64,000 bases of DNA from an uncultured Ignavibacteria bacterium (GCA_903862655.1 CAIOZA010000142.1:1-64000), one strand, 5' to 3'. Counted from the first letter of the stretch, positions 17,943-28,536 are shown. Numbers and translations: made by a program. The notes: generated by a model from the sequence alone, not told the origin.

Positions 17943-19973
17943 TTGAAAACAATTTGCTTTAGAATTTTGAAAAGATTATTGCCAATAATGATTGTATTGT
18001 GTTTAGCCTTATCACTTGGAGCATTAGCTGAGAATTTTAATTATGCTGATACATCAGATTACAGAATTGGCTTGAATTTGAGTGGTCTTTATTCATTCAA
18101 TAAATCCGATATTCCTACAATATGGAATGCATCGGATTGCGGTAAATATTATGAAGGGAACTCAATTGCATTTAGTGGAGGACTTGTTTTATCATATACA
18201 GTATTGATAAATATGATTTGGGCAGATCTTAGGCTAAATTACAGATATCTTCCAATTAATCTTTCAATATCAACTTCAGATTATCTTGTTTTTAATCCAC
18301 AAACACAAACTTATGATCCATTAGTTGTTAACCATGAATTCGTCTCAACATTTAATTATCTGACTATCGAACCTGGAATAATCTTTCAACCAATACAATC
18401 AATCCCAATTAAATTGAGATTAGCTTTTGATGCAGGTAACCCATTATTTGGTTCAAAATATGAAACAACTGATGAAATTTCATCTCCAAGAGTATTTTCT
18501 TTTCCGGATTCTACACTGAAACATACTACACAAAGTGGTTCTCTGCAAACCGCAGGAACTTCGTTAGGAATTATTGGTGGTGTAATATATGAAAAAATTC
18601 TTTCCAATAATTTTTTTCTAATTGCTGAGATTAATTATAGATATCCATTAAATTCAGCACTTTCAGATTATCAATTGACTTCATCAATGATTGGTCTCAA
18701 TTTAGGGATTCAGTATGGATTCAACTTCGATAAATCACAACCCAAGCCAAAATTTGAAGTAATAGATACTCCACAGGTGATTAAACCAATACCTGTAATT
18801 GTGCAGGATACTACTAAAACATTAATTCCTACTCCGGAATTCACACTCTCATCAGCACCAATCGAAGTCTTGGAAACAGTAGTAACGCATACTTATCCAT
18901 TATTACCTTACGTATTCTTCAATAGCTCTTCTTACTATTTAAAAGATAAATACAAACAAAGAACTAACGGAAAAATTACTGAGAATGATCTTCCAAATAA
19001 TGCTTTGAATATCTATAGCACAATGCTGGATATTATAGGTTCAAGAATGAACGAGAATCAAGGATCTACATTAGTTATTACAGGGATGAGCGACGGCAGG
19101 GAAGAAATATCATCCGAGCAAACGTTGAAACTTGCTGAGAATAGGGCTGAATCCGTTGCTGATTATTTAATAGCTAACTGGTCTATTGATAAAAAGCGTT
19201 TAATAATCAAAACCAGAGAAACACCAGAATTAGCGACAAGTACGATATATCAGGAAGGATACGAAGAAAACAGAAGAGTTGAGATAAGCACTTTGAATTA
19301 TGATCTACTCAAACCTGTTGTTTATTCAAAGTTTAAAGAATATAATGTTCGGTCTGATAATTTAATTTTTAATACAAGATTTAGTAACTTTGGGAATATT
19401 TCTGAATATGAGTTAAATATTCTAGCCGGGAGCAATAAAATATACAATAGCACTTTTAAAGTAAATGACACATCAATAGTACTTAAACTAACTACAGATC
19501 AGAAAGAAATGTTATCTAAGGCACTAAACGAAAAAAAGAATATCAGTATAAATTTAAGTTATATCTCTGACAACCATAAAGTTGAAAAAAACCATTTGGC
19601 AAATATTCAAAAGATACAGAATCAGTTCGAGCTAGGCAGACTAAATCTAATTGTATTTGATTTCGATAAATTCGAAATCAATGACATTAACAAAAAGATG
19701 ATAAATGATTTTGTTGCAAACACCATTCTGGATAACTCAAAGGTAAGTATAACAGGCTCAACCGATAAATTAGGTGAGAAGAATTATAATTTAAATTTAT
19801 CTCTATCTCGGGCAGAAAGCACTTACAAAGTAATCAAAAAAATTAAACCTAAAGCTGATTACAAGGAAGTCACCGGAATTGGTGACACAAAGTTATTGTA
19901 TGACAACTCACTCCCAGAGGGGAGATTCTATTGCAGAACAGTTTTAATTGAGGTAACTACTCCCATTAATTAA
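17943..19973 (+). CDS. Outer-membrane protein with C-terminal OmpA-like domains
   Basis: About 676 residues from the chosen TTG at 17943 (KTICFRILKRLL then a hydrophobic signal core ending LGALA). That start has AGGG upstream and follows a TATATTTG box at 17905-17912 (possible -7 element); a farther TTG at 17892 would precede this box. The N-terminal third looks like a beta-barrel (alternating strands, YSFNKSDIPTIWN...). The C-terminal part carries two OmpA-type modules: FNSSSYYLKDKYKQR...NRAESVADYLI (about 325-455) and LIVFDFDKFEINDINK...LSRAESTYKVIKKI (about 565-670), the latter with the NX2LSXXRA peptidoglycan-binding pattern. It likely tethers the outer membrane to the wall. It leads a cluster with the DUF1800 gene 18 bases on. 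Confidence 0.82.
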   Translation: MKTICFRILKRLLPIMIVLCLALSLGALAENFNYADTSDYRIGLNLSGLYSFNKSDIPTIWNASDCGKYYEGNSIAFSGGLVLSYTVLINMIWADLRLNYRYLPINLSISTSDYLVFNPQTQTYDPLVVNHEFVSTFNYLTIEPGIIFQPIQSIPIKLRLAFDAGNPLFGSKYETTDEISSPRVFSFPDSTLKHTTQSGSLQTAGTSLGIIGGVIYEKILSNNFFLIAEINYRYPLNSALSDYQLTSSMIGLNLGIQYGFNFDKSQPKPKFEVIDTPQVIKPIPVIVQDTTKTLIPTPEFTLSSAPIEVLETVVTHTYPLLPYVFFNSSSYYLKDKYKQRTNGKITENDLPNNALNIYSTMLDIIGSRMNENQGSTLVITGMSDGREEISSEQTLKLAENRAESVADYLIANWSIDKKRLIIKTRETPELATSTIYQEGYEENRRVEISTLNYDLLKPVVYSKFKEYNVRSDNLIFNTRFSNFGNISEYELNILAGSNKIYNSTFKVNDTSIVLKLTTDQKEMLSKALNEKKNISINLSYISDNHKVEKNHLANIQKIQNQFELGRLNLIVFDFDKFEINDINKKMINDFVANTILDNSKVSITGSTDKLGEKNYNLNLSLSRAESTYKVIKKIKPKADYKEVTGIGDTKLLYDNSLPEGRFYCRTVLIEVTTPIN

Positions 19974-19991
19974 CTAATATGAGGAAATATC

Positions 19992-21590
19992 ATGAAACGA
20001 AGAGATTTACTCAATCTCACCGGAAATGATGAAAAGCTTCTCGGGACCTTGGATGAATATACCACGCCACTTGACTATGCTAAGTCTTTGCATTTGCTGA
20101 GAAGGCTCTCTTTCCATCCTGCTCCGGATCAGGTTGCTCAATTTGTTGGTAAAACAGCAGCTGAAGCCTTTGAAATCATTGTTGGAAATGGCACTGAATC
20201 AGTACCTGAGCCGACATCATCCATGAAATCATGGCTTGATGTACTTGAAGAGGATCCATTAGACAATTTACCCAATGACGTTCGTGCTGAAATTGAAGGC
20301 AGGCACAAAGAGCATTTCAATGAGTTCACAGCCTGGTGGCTGGATAATATGAGTTCAGAAACTTTTCCTTGCCAAGAGAAATTAACTTTATTTCTCCACT
20401 CTATCTGGTGTATCGAGTTTGCTTATGATACTCTTGCATTTCTACCTCCTCCTCTGTTGTACAGAAATAATGTAACATTACGCAAGAACAGGCTAGCAGA
20501 TTACAAAACGGTTGCTAGAGACGTTACTCTGGACGGCGCGATGATTATGTATCAGAGTTTGTTCTATAGCGGTAAAGCAGCACCAAATGAAAATTATATG
20601 CGGGAGCTGATGGAACTCTTCACTATGGGTATAGGTGACTTGTCTACCGGAGCCGCAAATTATACTGAAGGTGATATTCGCGAAGGAGCTAGAGCTCTGA
20701 CCGGTTGGAGAACTGTAGCATATCTTGGTCAGAATGGTGCTCCTTCAAATCGTCCGTTTGAAACATTCTTCATGAAATCACAGCACGACACAAACGCTAA
20801 GAAGATAATGCAGTTCGGTCAGATCCCTGCCATAACAGATGATGAAAATACTGAAGATTTAGTTAAAAATACTGAAGTTTACAAGGTTATCGATATCCTT
20901 TTCAATGAAAAAGGTATGTCAATTGCCAGATTTATATCTGAGAAAATCTTCAGATTCTTTATCTATAGCGATCCAGGTGCAGTAAATTTGACATTCGTCG
21001 AAGATTTGGCTCAGTATATGTTCGATAATACCTTCAATCTCAAAAAAGTATTTAAAAAGCTATTTACAAGCCAGTTCTTCTTTAGTGATCCTATTCGTGG
21101 TTCTCAGATTAAAACACCAGTCGAATTTATGATTGGTCTTGAGAAAATGCTCGGAGTTGACTATGATTCATTGGGTTCTGTTGGAACAAGACCGGCTGTC
21201 TCTTCTCTTGAACAGATATTATATACTCCACCCAACGTTGCCGGATGGAAAGCATACAGGACTTGGATAAGTACATCAACATATCCGCTCAGAGCTAAGT
21301 ATGCAAAGGATATGATTACCAAAATAACCAATGAACAAATCATAGCATTTGTTAAGAAATTTCCGGACTATACAACCACTACAGCAAAACTTGTCTCAGC
21401 TATGGTTGATTATCTATTACCATTGAAAGTATCACAGGCCAGATTGGACAAATTCCAAACCATTATTCTTAATGGATTGAGTGAAACACAATGGATCGGC
21501 GGAGTAGGGACTAATAATGCAAAGGTTATAGAAGGAATCAGAGCGTTTCTTACGAGTGCAGTTTTATCACCTGATTTTCAATTATGTTAA
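19992..21590 (+). CDS. DUF1800 domain protein
   Basis: 532 residues. Matches the DUF1800 pattern: LHLLRRLSFHPAPDQV near the start, ENYMRELMELFTMGIGD near residue 200, REGARALTGWRT, and TPVEFMIGLEKMLG followed by YTPPNVAGWKAYRTWISTS near 415. DUF1800 genes are usually paired with DUF1501 genes and encode exported proteins of unknown activity. The N-terminus MKRRDLLNL has a twin-arginine-like start but no hydrophobic core behind it, so export is unclear. Good ribosome site (GAGGAAATATC). The DUF1501 gene starts 10 bases after this stop. Confidence 0.92.
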   Translation: MKRRDLLNLTGNDEKLLGTLDEYTTPLDYAKSLHLLRRLSFHPAPDQVAQFVGKTAAEAFEIIVGNGTESVPEPTSSMKSWLDVLEEDPLDNLPNDVRAEIEGRHKEHFNEFTAWWLDNMSSETFPCQEKLTLFLHSIWCIEFAYDTLAFLPPPLLYRNNVTLRKNRLADYKTVARDVTLDGAMIMYQSLFYSGKAAPNENYMRELMELFTMGIGDLSTGAANYTEGDIREGARALTGWRTVAYLGQNGAPSNRPFETFFMKSQHDTNAKKIMQFGQIPAITDDENTEDLVKNTEVYKVIDILFNEKGMSIARFISEKIFRFFIYSDPGAVNLTFVEDLAQYMFDNTFNLKKVFKKLFTSQFFFSDPIRGSQIKTPVEFMIGLEKMLGVDYDSLGSVGTRPAVSSLEQILYTPPNVAGWKAYRTWISTSTYPLRAKYAKDMITKITNEQIIAFVKKFPDYTTTTAKLVSAMVDYLLPLKVSQARLDKFQTIILNGLSETQWIGGVGTNNAKVIEGIRAFLTSAVLSPDFQLC

Positions 21591-21600
21591 GGAGTCCGAA

Positions 21601-23190
21601 ATGAGAAGAAGAAAATTTATCGGCATGACAGCAACGACAACTGCTGGTTTGGTATTGGCTCCAAGTATATTGAAAGCCAGGAAGAGTTTTGGTATTATTC
21701 CAAATGAGAAAATTACATCATTGGATAACGATAATATCATTATCATTATAGAATTATTCGGAGGTAATGATGGTCTTAATACAATCATTCCCGCTGACGA
21801 TGATGAATATTATAAACTCAGACCGACAATCGGAATGCCTAAAACGATTGCCATAAAAGTGAATGATATTTATATGAATCCGGGCTTAGTTCAGGGTGTT
21901 CAGAATAATGGTCTGCAACGTATGTTTGAAGACGGCAGGCTGGCTATAATCGAAGGTATTGGATATGATCAGCCCACATTATCGCACTTTCGTTCTGAAG
22001 ATATCTGGTTAAGTGGTATTAACCCCAAAAACAATAACAATGTCAAACTTTTAGAAGGATGGCTGGGTAGATACTTTGCGGCAAAGTTACCTAATTTCCC
22101 TGTCGAAATTCCCGAACATCCACTGACAATAGCTATAGATGGCTCAATACCTTTACTAAGCAAAAGCGATAAAGGTCACATGGGAATTGCGCTTACTGAT
22201 CCTGATGAATTTTATAAATTAGGAGTTGGCCTAACACCCGTTGATCCTTTGTTGACAGGAACTGAATACTATGATAAGGAATTCAATTTTGTTCATGCGA
22301 TAGCAAGACAATCTGAGTACTATTCTACAGTTGTAAAAAATGCTTATGATACTGGCAAGACCAAGATCAATGCTAATCTCTACAGTACAGGAGGTTTATC
22401 ACAAAAGATGAAACTGATATCATCATTGATTGCAGGTGGGCTAAAAACAAATGTGTACTTTATGAAACTCAGCAATTTTGATTCTCATGCTCAGCAAGCT
22501 GATGCTTCCTTTACAGGAGGTCATTTTACTCTTCTTAATCAGGTTGCTAAAGCGATTTCAGAATTTATGGAAGATGCAGCTATTGGAGGTTACTCCGAGA
22601 GAATCACTGGTATGACAACTTCTGAATTCGGAAGAAGAGCCTATGATAATGGTAGTCGTGGAACCGATCATGGTGCGGCATCGATGCAATTCATCTTCGG
22701 TAGCGATAAATTTGTTAATGGCGGGTATTGGAATAACAGACCAAAGTTAACTGATCTCGATGTGAATGGAAACGTGAAATATCAGACTGATTATCGTGTA
22801 ATTTATACAGAATTACTCGAAAAGAGGCTGGGAGCTACACCATCGGAAATCACGTCAGTTTTTGGTGAGTCATTCTTGCCGCTGAATGTTCTGAAAGATA
22901 GAACTGTAAGCGTTGAGGAATATCTCAAACCAAACTTCAATGAATACCTAAGAATTAGTCCTAATCCGGGAACAGGCAATCAGGTTCTGTCATTTGAACT
23001 GTATAATCCCGGCGTAGTTAATATTACGATATTCAATATTAATGGTAAGGAGGAATTAATACTTCAGAATAATTATCTTGGAGCTGGCGTTTATGAGATA
23101 CCTTTCTCAATAAACAGATCGGGAACATTCATTTGTTCTGTTGCAATCAACAAAAAGAGATATGTTTCAAAATTCATTATTCTAAAGTAA
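21601..23190 (+). CDS. DUF1501 domain protein with Tat-like leader and T9SS tail
   Basis: I take the ATG at 21601, behind AAGGAG, not the in-frame upstream codon at 21556. The 529-residue product starts MRRRKFIGMTATTTAGLVLA, a twin-arginine-type leader. The body is DUF1501 (sulfatase-like fold): VIIELFGGNDGLNTIIP-type motif near 40, DQPTLSHFRSEDIW, MKLSNFDSHAQQ, and TSEFGRRAYDNGSRGTDHGA. The last ~80 residues are a T9SS type-A sorting domain (LRISPNPGTGNQVLSFEL, then YEIPFS and a basic VSKFIILK). It follows DUF1800, its usual partner. A folded substrate passed from Tat to T9SS is a reasonable inference. Confidence 0.92.
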   Translation: MRRRKFIGMTATTTAGLVLAPSILKARKSFGIIPNEKITSLDNDNIIIIIELFGGNDGLNTIIPADDDEYYKLRPTIGMPKTIAIKVNDIYMNPGLVQGVQNNGLQRMFEDGRLAIIEGIGYDQPTLSHFRSEDIWLSGINPKNNNNVKLLEGWLGRYFAAKLPNFPVEIPEHPLTIAIDGSIPLLSKSDKGHMGIALTDPDEFYKLGVGLTPVDPLLTGTEYYDKEFNFVHAIARQSEYYSTVVKNAYDTGKTKINANLYSTGGLSQKMKLISSLIAGGLKTNVYFMKLSNFDSHAQQADASFTGGHFTLLNQVAKAISEFMEDAAIGGYSERITGMTTSEFGRRAYDNGSRGTDHGAASMQFIFGSDKFVNGGYWNNRPKLTDLDVNGNVKYQTDYRVIYTELLEKRLGATPSEITSVFGESFLPLNVLKDRTVSVEEYLKPNFNEYLRISPNPGTGNQVLSFELYNPGVVNITIFNINGKEELILQNNYLGAGVYEIPFSINRSGTFICSVAINKKRYVSKFIILK

Positions 23191-23217
23191 TTTTTAGATT
23201 TCAAGGGTCCTGTACAA

Positions 23218-26200
23218 ATGAAAAAAAATATATTAATATTATCGATCGTATTGATAATATTCTTGATCCAAACTTTTGAGAGTAAATCAGCTGAAGTCTG
23301 TGATTCTCTCCGTTGGTGTATCGGCAGGACCCTTCAATTTACAGTTTCTTCGGGCAAAGGTGCTCAATACGCGGACATAACAAACAATAACCTCCTCAAG
23401 AAGCTTGATGAGACCATGACCGTTGAAATGTGGCTTAAACCACAAAAACAAGCAGGACATCTTCAGTACATTTGTGGTTTATGGGGACCAGGAGTTCATA
23501 AAAATGACAGCTGGGTTGTATATATTTCAGCAAATGATTCACTCACATTCGAACTTAACGGATTGAATGATTTCGGTATTGATGACAATACTATTGTCAA
23601 AGTACCTGCTTCGGGTCTTTATAATTCATGGAATCATTATGCTTTCGTGTTCAATGGGAAAACAGGTTATGCTTATATTTTAATTAATGCTACTCCTGTT
23701 GATTCTGCCAGAAATAATGTGTTTCCATTAAATCATTTGAAGAAGCTTACAAATAATGAGCTTTCAATTCAACTTGGGAGTACCAATGCCATATCGAATA
23801 ACCCAGATATGAACAGAACCTTTCTTGGATCGATGGATGAAATCCGAATTTGGGGAAAAGCTCTATCTCCTATGGAATTATACTGTCTGAAGGATTTAGC
23901 TCTCGGGGGCAAGGAAGATAGTCTGCTTTGCTACTACCGTTGCAATGATCCAGGTTATGTCTATACTCTTTGCGATGCAACCGGACACGGTAATACCGGT
24001 TATATCCGAAGCGGAATTACTACTAATTGGTCGGACAGAGCAGATCGGATAAAAGTTCAGATTACTCCTGCGGTTATTTTGGATACAGTGTATTGTGATA
24101 ATGAAAAGATTTATAATTTTACGATAACTGATACTTCAGCCTGTGCAACCGGAGCCTATTTAAGAACCAACACAGGTTATCCCGATAAGTTCAGATTGAT
24201 ATACAACGGCAAAGAGACGGCACTTACTAACTGGAATTACATCCCTTTAGCTCCATATACCCCTGTGACCATACAGGTTAAGGCTAAATGTGACTTCATA
24301 GGAACTGTTACTTCAAAGATCGAAGTAAGAAGCTCTAATTCCTGTGGTTATGGCATTAAAGATATACCTATATCGATTACAAGATTGACAGAACTAAGTA
24401 TGTCAAAATTAATTGTTGATTTTGACTCACTAAAAGCAGGTTGTATTGAAAGACCATTTGTCGATTCTGTAGTAAAAATATGTAATAATACAGGAGGTTC
24501 TGGTGTTCCCAGAAATGTTACAATATCTGCATTGAGTGTTAATCAACCTTCAGTTTTTGTCCTGAATTATCCTGTACTTCCAAAAATTCTTAAACCAGGT
24601 GATTGTCTTGATGTAAACATCAGATTTTATTCATCTACCAGAACTGCGAATTATTTCGACTCTCTTAAGATTACATCCGATGACAAATGTGCTCCAGTAT
24701 CAAGAATTCCTTTGAACGGCAAAGTAAGGGAAGTAATCGGTATCTACAAATCAGGAACTAAGACCAGACTAGATTCGATTAACTTTGGAAAGACATGTAT
24801 TAACTTTCCTTCTGATGCAGTAGAATACAACTGGGAAGATCTGATCAGAAGGGACATTGTTGTTACAAATATAATAATGCCAGCTAATTTCATAGGTAAG
24901 AGATTTAATTTTCCTGTTATTTTGAAAGCTGTAACAGGCTATATGCCTAATTATTTCAGATTTCTTCCAAAAGTAAAAGGGAATTTTGTTGATTCAATTG
25001 TTTTTGTTATCAATTCAGATGGATGTACAATTCATCGTCCAATTTACATTACAGGGAAAGGTTATGATGCGGCAATCAGTTTTGCAGCTAAATCAGTCAA
25101 TTTTCCAAATGTTTTGGTAGGGCAGGATCAGACATTAAATGTTCAACTAAAAAACGATAGTGAAGAACCATTGAATGTATCTATTTATCTAAAGCAAGGA
25201 GATCCTTTTTTCTTGACAGGTGCGAAATCTCTTTCTGTTGCACCATTTTCTACAAGTACTTTTCCTTTAACTTTCAGACCATCAAGGCAAGGAACATATT
25301 CTGATGAGATCTGTATTTATGAGAATTCATGCTTTCAGTCATTTTGTATTCCTGTTAATGGTACAGCAATTGTCAAAAGATTTGCATATCAGCCAGAGGT
25401 GATGGAGATATTCAATGTGATTGGCTGTCAGAGCAAAGACACTCTTCTGGAGATAAAAAATATATCAGGTCAGCAACAGTTGCTGACTAATTTCTCTCTT
25501 ACTCCTGGAGCGACACCATTTACTCTTTTGGATCCGTTAAATCTACCTGTTTCAGTTGCTTTGAATGATCAGGAGAAAGTTACATTCAAATTCAGATATA
25601 CACCCAATGATATTAATATTGACCGTGCCGACAGAGCTTTTCTCAATTATCAGACTTCTGACGGTGAGAAATGGTCTGCCAAGTTGTACGGAACTTCGGT
25701 AACACCAAAGTTGTTCTTAACAGATGAAGTTCTGTACAATACGATAGAAGTTGGTGCTACCCAAAGGGATACTCTAACATTAGAGAATATTTCAGCATTC
25801 GATATTTATGTTGATAGCCTGAATGTCGGTAATGGTTTTACCATTATTTATCCGGCAGGATTCACCGGACGACTTTTTAAACCTCGAGATTCAATGCAGA
25901 TAATAGTGGACTTTGTTCCAACCCAAGATAAGTTCTATAGTTCAGATTTGGTTTTATACTCTTCTCAGCCATGCAGTTCGTTAAAGAAGTCTAAATTAGA
26001 GGGTAGGGGGATAATCATTCCTCTTGATGCTCCATTGAAGGTAATAAGCTATGGTTTTGTTAGACCATGCGAATGTGAAGTCAGGACGATTCCATTGATA
26101 AACAATTCATTTACTTTCGGGATGACTATTGATAGTATCTGGATTGATACTAATGCAGTGGCTAATCCCGGTATGGAATTCTATTCATGGTACACATTTT

Positions 26201-28245
26201 ATTCGCCAAACTCTACTGTTCCTTATGCGATACCGCCCCGATCTACTGATACTTTATCAATCAAATATTGTCCAAGAAGACCTTTCTTGTATAAATTCGT
26301 AGATAATGATGCCCGTCTGCATATTAAAGCGAGTGGCAGCGGTTGGGCAAATGAATTCACTACTTATCTTGCCGGAAAGCAGACATTATTAATGGTTGCT
26401 GATACACAGAGAGTGAGTTTTACACCAACCAGAGTGGATACCTTTGCTAAATCTCAGTATTTTCATCTGCTGATACCTGGTTTAGGATTCAATCCTCAGA
26501 GATCAACTGTGCAAATTTCTAAACTTGGCTTCAATCCTGATGAGAGAGTTTTCTTTGCTAGCGATTCATTGCCGAAAGCTTTTCCATTGATATTGGATAC
26601 AAGCGGGAAGATAACAATTAAAATTGATTTCAAACCCAGAGCCGTTCGATATTATGAGGAGAAATTCAGAGTAGATATTGAGACACCCTGTGCACACTTT
26701 GATACAGCTGTTACCGTGATGGGCAGCGGATTCGCTCCGGCATTTGGATTCAATCTGGGATTTGGAAAATCAGTGACAAAGAAGGATACTTTCCGGATTG
26801 TTCCTTGCGATACATTGCGGATACCTGTATATTCTTCCAGACAAATTCCGGCTAATGTGTTGGATATAAATTGCAGATTGGGTTATGATACTAATAAAGT
26901 AAAATATGTCGGTTTTGAATCGGAATATTTGAGTAATCCTTGTCCTGGTTATACACCTTCTGTTACACATAAATATTCGATGTTTGGTGGAAGTGAATTC
27001 CTCCTGAAAAACTTCTGTAAACCTGATTCAATAAAACCTTTATACACAGCTAAGTTCCTGGCTAGGTCAGCCTTGAGAGATACTTTCAATATCACAGTAG
27101 ATAGTATAAGCTTTGATACTGAAGATGTTATCTTATTTCATTTAATTGTTGAAACTGATGAAGCTACTGTTATCATACTGCAACCGGAATTAAAAGCAGT
27201 CAACTCAGTAAATTTTGATAGTGTGAAAGTTCTGGATTGTGCTCAAAGAATTATTCAATTGAAGAATACAGGCGATGTTCCGCTGAATATTTTTACTTTC
27301 CTCAATTTGCCAAAAGAAGTGAAAGTAGTATCCTCAATTCCACCGACAAATGGAATTCTGCAAGTTGGGGATACTATCAATATCACACTTGAATTCTGTC
27401 CGAGAATAAAAGGAAATCTTGCAGACTTGGTCAGTACGATTGCAAATCTGCCATGTGCTGTTAATGATTCAAATCAAATCTCAGGTACTGCTTACGCTCC
27501 TGAATTGAAGGTTGTTTTCGACGTTTCGAGTAATTTCTATGTTGTTGATACTTTGAATGTTCAACTGGGAGATACTCTGACGATCCCGGTATTCAGTGAA
27601 AAAGATTTTAATGGAGTAGTTCAGGGTAATAAAATCAAATGGTTAGAAAAACTGAATTTAAAAAATGATATAATTTATAATCCATTCTCATTAAAGTTTC
27701 TTGATGCCAGAAACTTTACAAACTCGGTTTTTGCTTTCAAGGATTCTGTTGGTAAAGTTACACTAGAATTTAAGAATACTGATTCTCTAAAAGCCGGTAA
27801 AATCGCTGAACTAGACTTCTTATCGCTAGTCCCGGATAGTTCTGTTACATCTTTATTTATTAATCCTTATGATTTTACAACAGATTCTGTGATGTTTCTC
27901 GATATAATCCCATTACCAACAAAGAGTATTCTCGTTTCTCTAGGAAAGTGCAATTTAACAAAATTGAATTATACAGGAATTGGAGCATTACTAAGTCAGA
28001 ACACACCAAATCCTTGGGATAAAACAACTGAAATAAATTTCAGTATTGCAGAAAAAACACCTGTTTATCTTAGTATTTATTCTTTGAATGGGTTAATCGA
28101 AAAGAAAATGATTGACGGAACTGTTATGAATCCTGGGAACTATATGCTTTTACTTAATGCTGAAGACTTTCATTCGGGAATTTATTTTTATACTCTTAAA
28201 ACAAGAACGAATGTTTTCACTAAAAGCATGATTATTGCAAAGTAG
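23218..28245 (+). CDS. Giant T9SS-secreted LamG and ASH-repeat protein
   Basis: 1675 residues. A signal peptide (1-25) is followed by a LamG/concanavalin-like domain (about 35-225: MTVEMWLKPQ, WNHYAFVFNGKTGYAYI, MDEIRIWGKALSPMELYCL). From there to about 1560 come many immunoglobulin-like ASH/choice-of-anchor-D repeats, each with the V-x-F-x-x-V-x-V-G/ L-x-x-x-G-x-x motif and a central cysteine, then a cohesin-like stretch (FVVDTLNVQLGDTLTIPVFS). The last ~80 residues form a T9SS type-A domain (LSQNTPNPWDKTTEINFSI to MIIAK). It is a surface protein that could bind glycans through LamG. It starts 27 bases after the DUF1501 gene and completes the four-gene cluster. Confidence 0.85.
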   Translation: MKKNILILSIVLIIFLIQTFESKSAEVCDSLRWCIGRTLQFTVSSGKGAQYADITNNNLLKKLDETMTVEMWLKPQKQAGHLQYICGLWGPGVHKNDSWVVYISANDSLTFELNGLNDFGIDDNTIVKVPASGLYNSWNHYAFVFNGKTGYAYILINATPVDSARNNVFPLNHLKKLTNNELSIQLGSTNAISNNPDMNRTFLGSMDEIRIWGKALSPMELYCLKDLALGGKEDSLLCYYRCNDPGYVYTLCDATGHGNTGYIRSGITTNWSDRADRIKVQITPAVILDTVYCDNEKIYNFTITDTSACATGAYLRTNTGYPDKFRLIYNGKETALTNWNYIPLAPYTPVTIQVKAKCDFIGTVTSKIEVRSSNSCGYGIKDIPISITRLTELSMSKLIVDFDSLKAGCIERPFVDSVVKICNNTGGSGVPRNVTISALSVNQPSVFVLNYPVLPKILKPGDCLDVNIRFYSSTRTANYFDSLKITSDDKCAPVSRIPLNGKVREVIGIYKSGTKTRLDSINFGKTCINFPSDAVEYNWEDLIRRDIVVTNIIMPANFIGKRFNFPVILKAVTGYMPNYFRFLPKVKGNFVDSIVFVINSDGCTIHRPIYITGKGYDAAISFAAKSVNFPNVLVGQDQTLNVQLKNDSEEPLNVSIYLKQGDPFFLTGAKSLSVAPFSTSTFPLTFRPSRQGTYSDEICIYENSCFQSFCIPVNGTAIVKRFAYQPEVMEIFNVIGCQSKDTLLEIKNISGQQQLLTNFSLTPGATPFTLLDPLNLPVSVALNDQEKVTFKFRYTPNDINIDRADRAFLNYQTSDGEKWSAKLYGTSVTPKLFLTDEVLYNTIEVGATQRDTLTLENISAFDIYVDSLNVGNGFTIIYPAGFTGRLFKPRDSMQIIVDFVPTQDKFYSSDLVLYSSQPCSSLKKSKLEGRGIIIPLDAPLKVISYGFVRPCECEVRTIPLINNSFTFGMTIDSIWIDTNAVANPGMEFYSWYTFYSPNSTVPYAIPPRSTDTLSIKYCPRRPFLYKFVDNDARLHIKASGSGWANEFTTYLAGKQTLLMVADTQRVSFTPTRVDTFAKSQYFHLLIPGLGFNPQRSTVQISKLGFNPDERVFFASDSLPKAFPLILDTSGKITIKIDFKPRAVRYYEEKFRVDIETPCAHFDTAVTVMGSGFAPAFGFNLGFGKSVTKKDTFRIVPCDTLRIPVYSSRQIPANVLDINCRLGYDTNKVKYVGFESEYLSNPCPGYTPSVTHKYSMFGGSEFLLKNFCKPDSIKPLYTAKFLARSALRDTFNITVDSISFDTEDVILFHLIVETDEATVIILQPELKAVNSVNFDSVKVLDCAQRIIQLKNTGDVPLNIFTFLNLPKEVKVVSSIPPTNGILQVGDTINITLEFCPRIKGNLADLVSTIANLPCAVNDSNQISGTAYAPELKVVFDVSSNFYVVDTLNVQLGDTLTIPVFSEKDFNGVVQGNKIKWLEKLNLKNDIIYNPFSLKFLDARNFTNSVFAFKDSVGKVTLEFKNTDSLKAGKIAELDFLSLVPDSSVTSLFINPYDFTTDSVMFLDIIPLPTKSILVSLGKCNLTKLNYTGIGALLSQNTPNPWDKTTEINFSIAEKTPVYLSIYSLNGLIEKKMIDGTVMNPGNYMLLLNAEDFHSGIYFYTLKTRTNVFTKSMIIAK

Positions 28246-28307
28246 GTTAGGGCCTAATGTGATTATTCTAAAATTTGGAGTAATGGGCATTCTTAATGTA
28301 AATTTTA

Positions 28308-28532
28308 ATGAGAGAATTACAGTTGTACTTTAATTTAATTATTTGTCCTGGATCAGATGAAGAAGAAATAGACTCTGCAGAAGAGCAACTTATCGGGAAT
28401 AATCTTACTGGCTGGAATAGTTAAGTGGTTGGTATTTCTCCAAACTCTTTTTATCAAAATATTCAGGTCAACTATTCCCCAAAAAACTCACGTGTTAGAT
28501 CGATTGTTGATAATTACAATTTAAATAGTTAA
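28308..28532 (+). pseudogene. Broken short reading frame, unidentified
   Basis: An ATG at 28308 opens a frame of 38 codons (MRELQLYFNLIICPGSDEEE...) ending at TAA 28422-28424, and the same frame continues open to a second TAA at 28530-28532 with ordinary-looking composition (VVGISPNSFYQNIQVNYSP). This reads like one small gene broken by a stop, lying in a 290-base gap after the LamG gene. I do not recognise it; it may also be chance. Confidence 0.3.
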
Positions 28533-28536
28533 ACAT

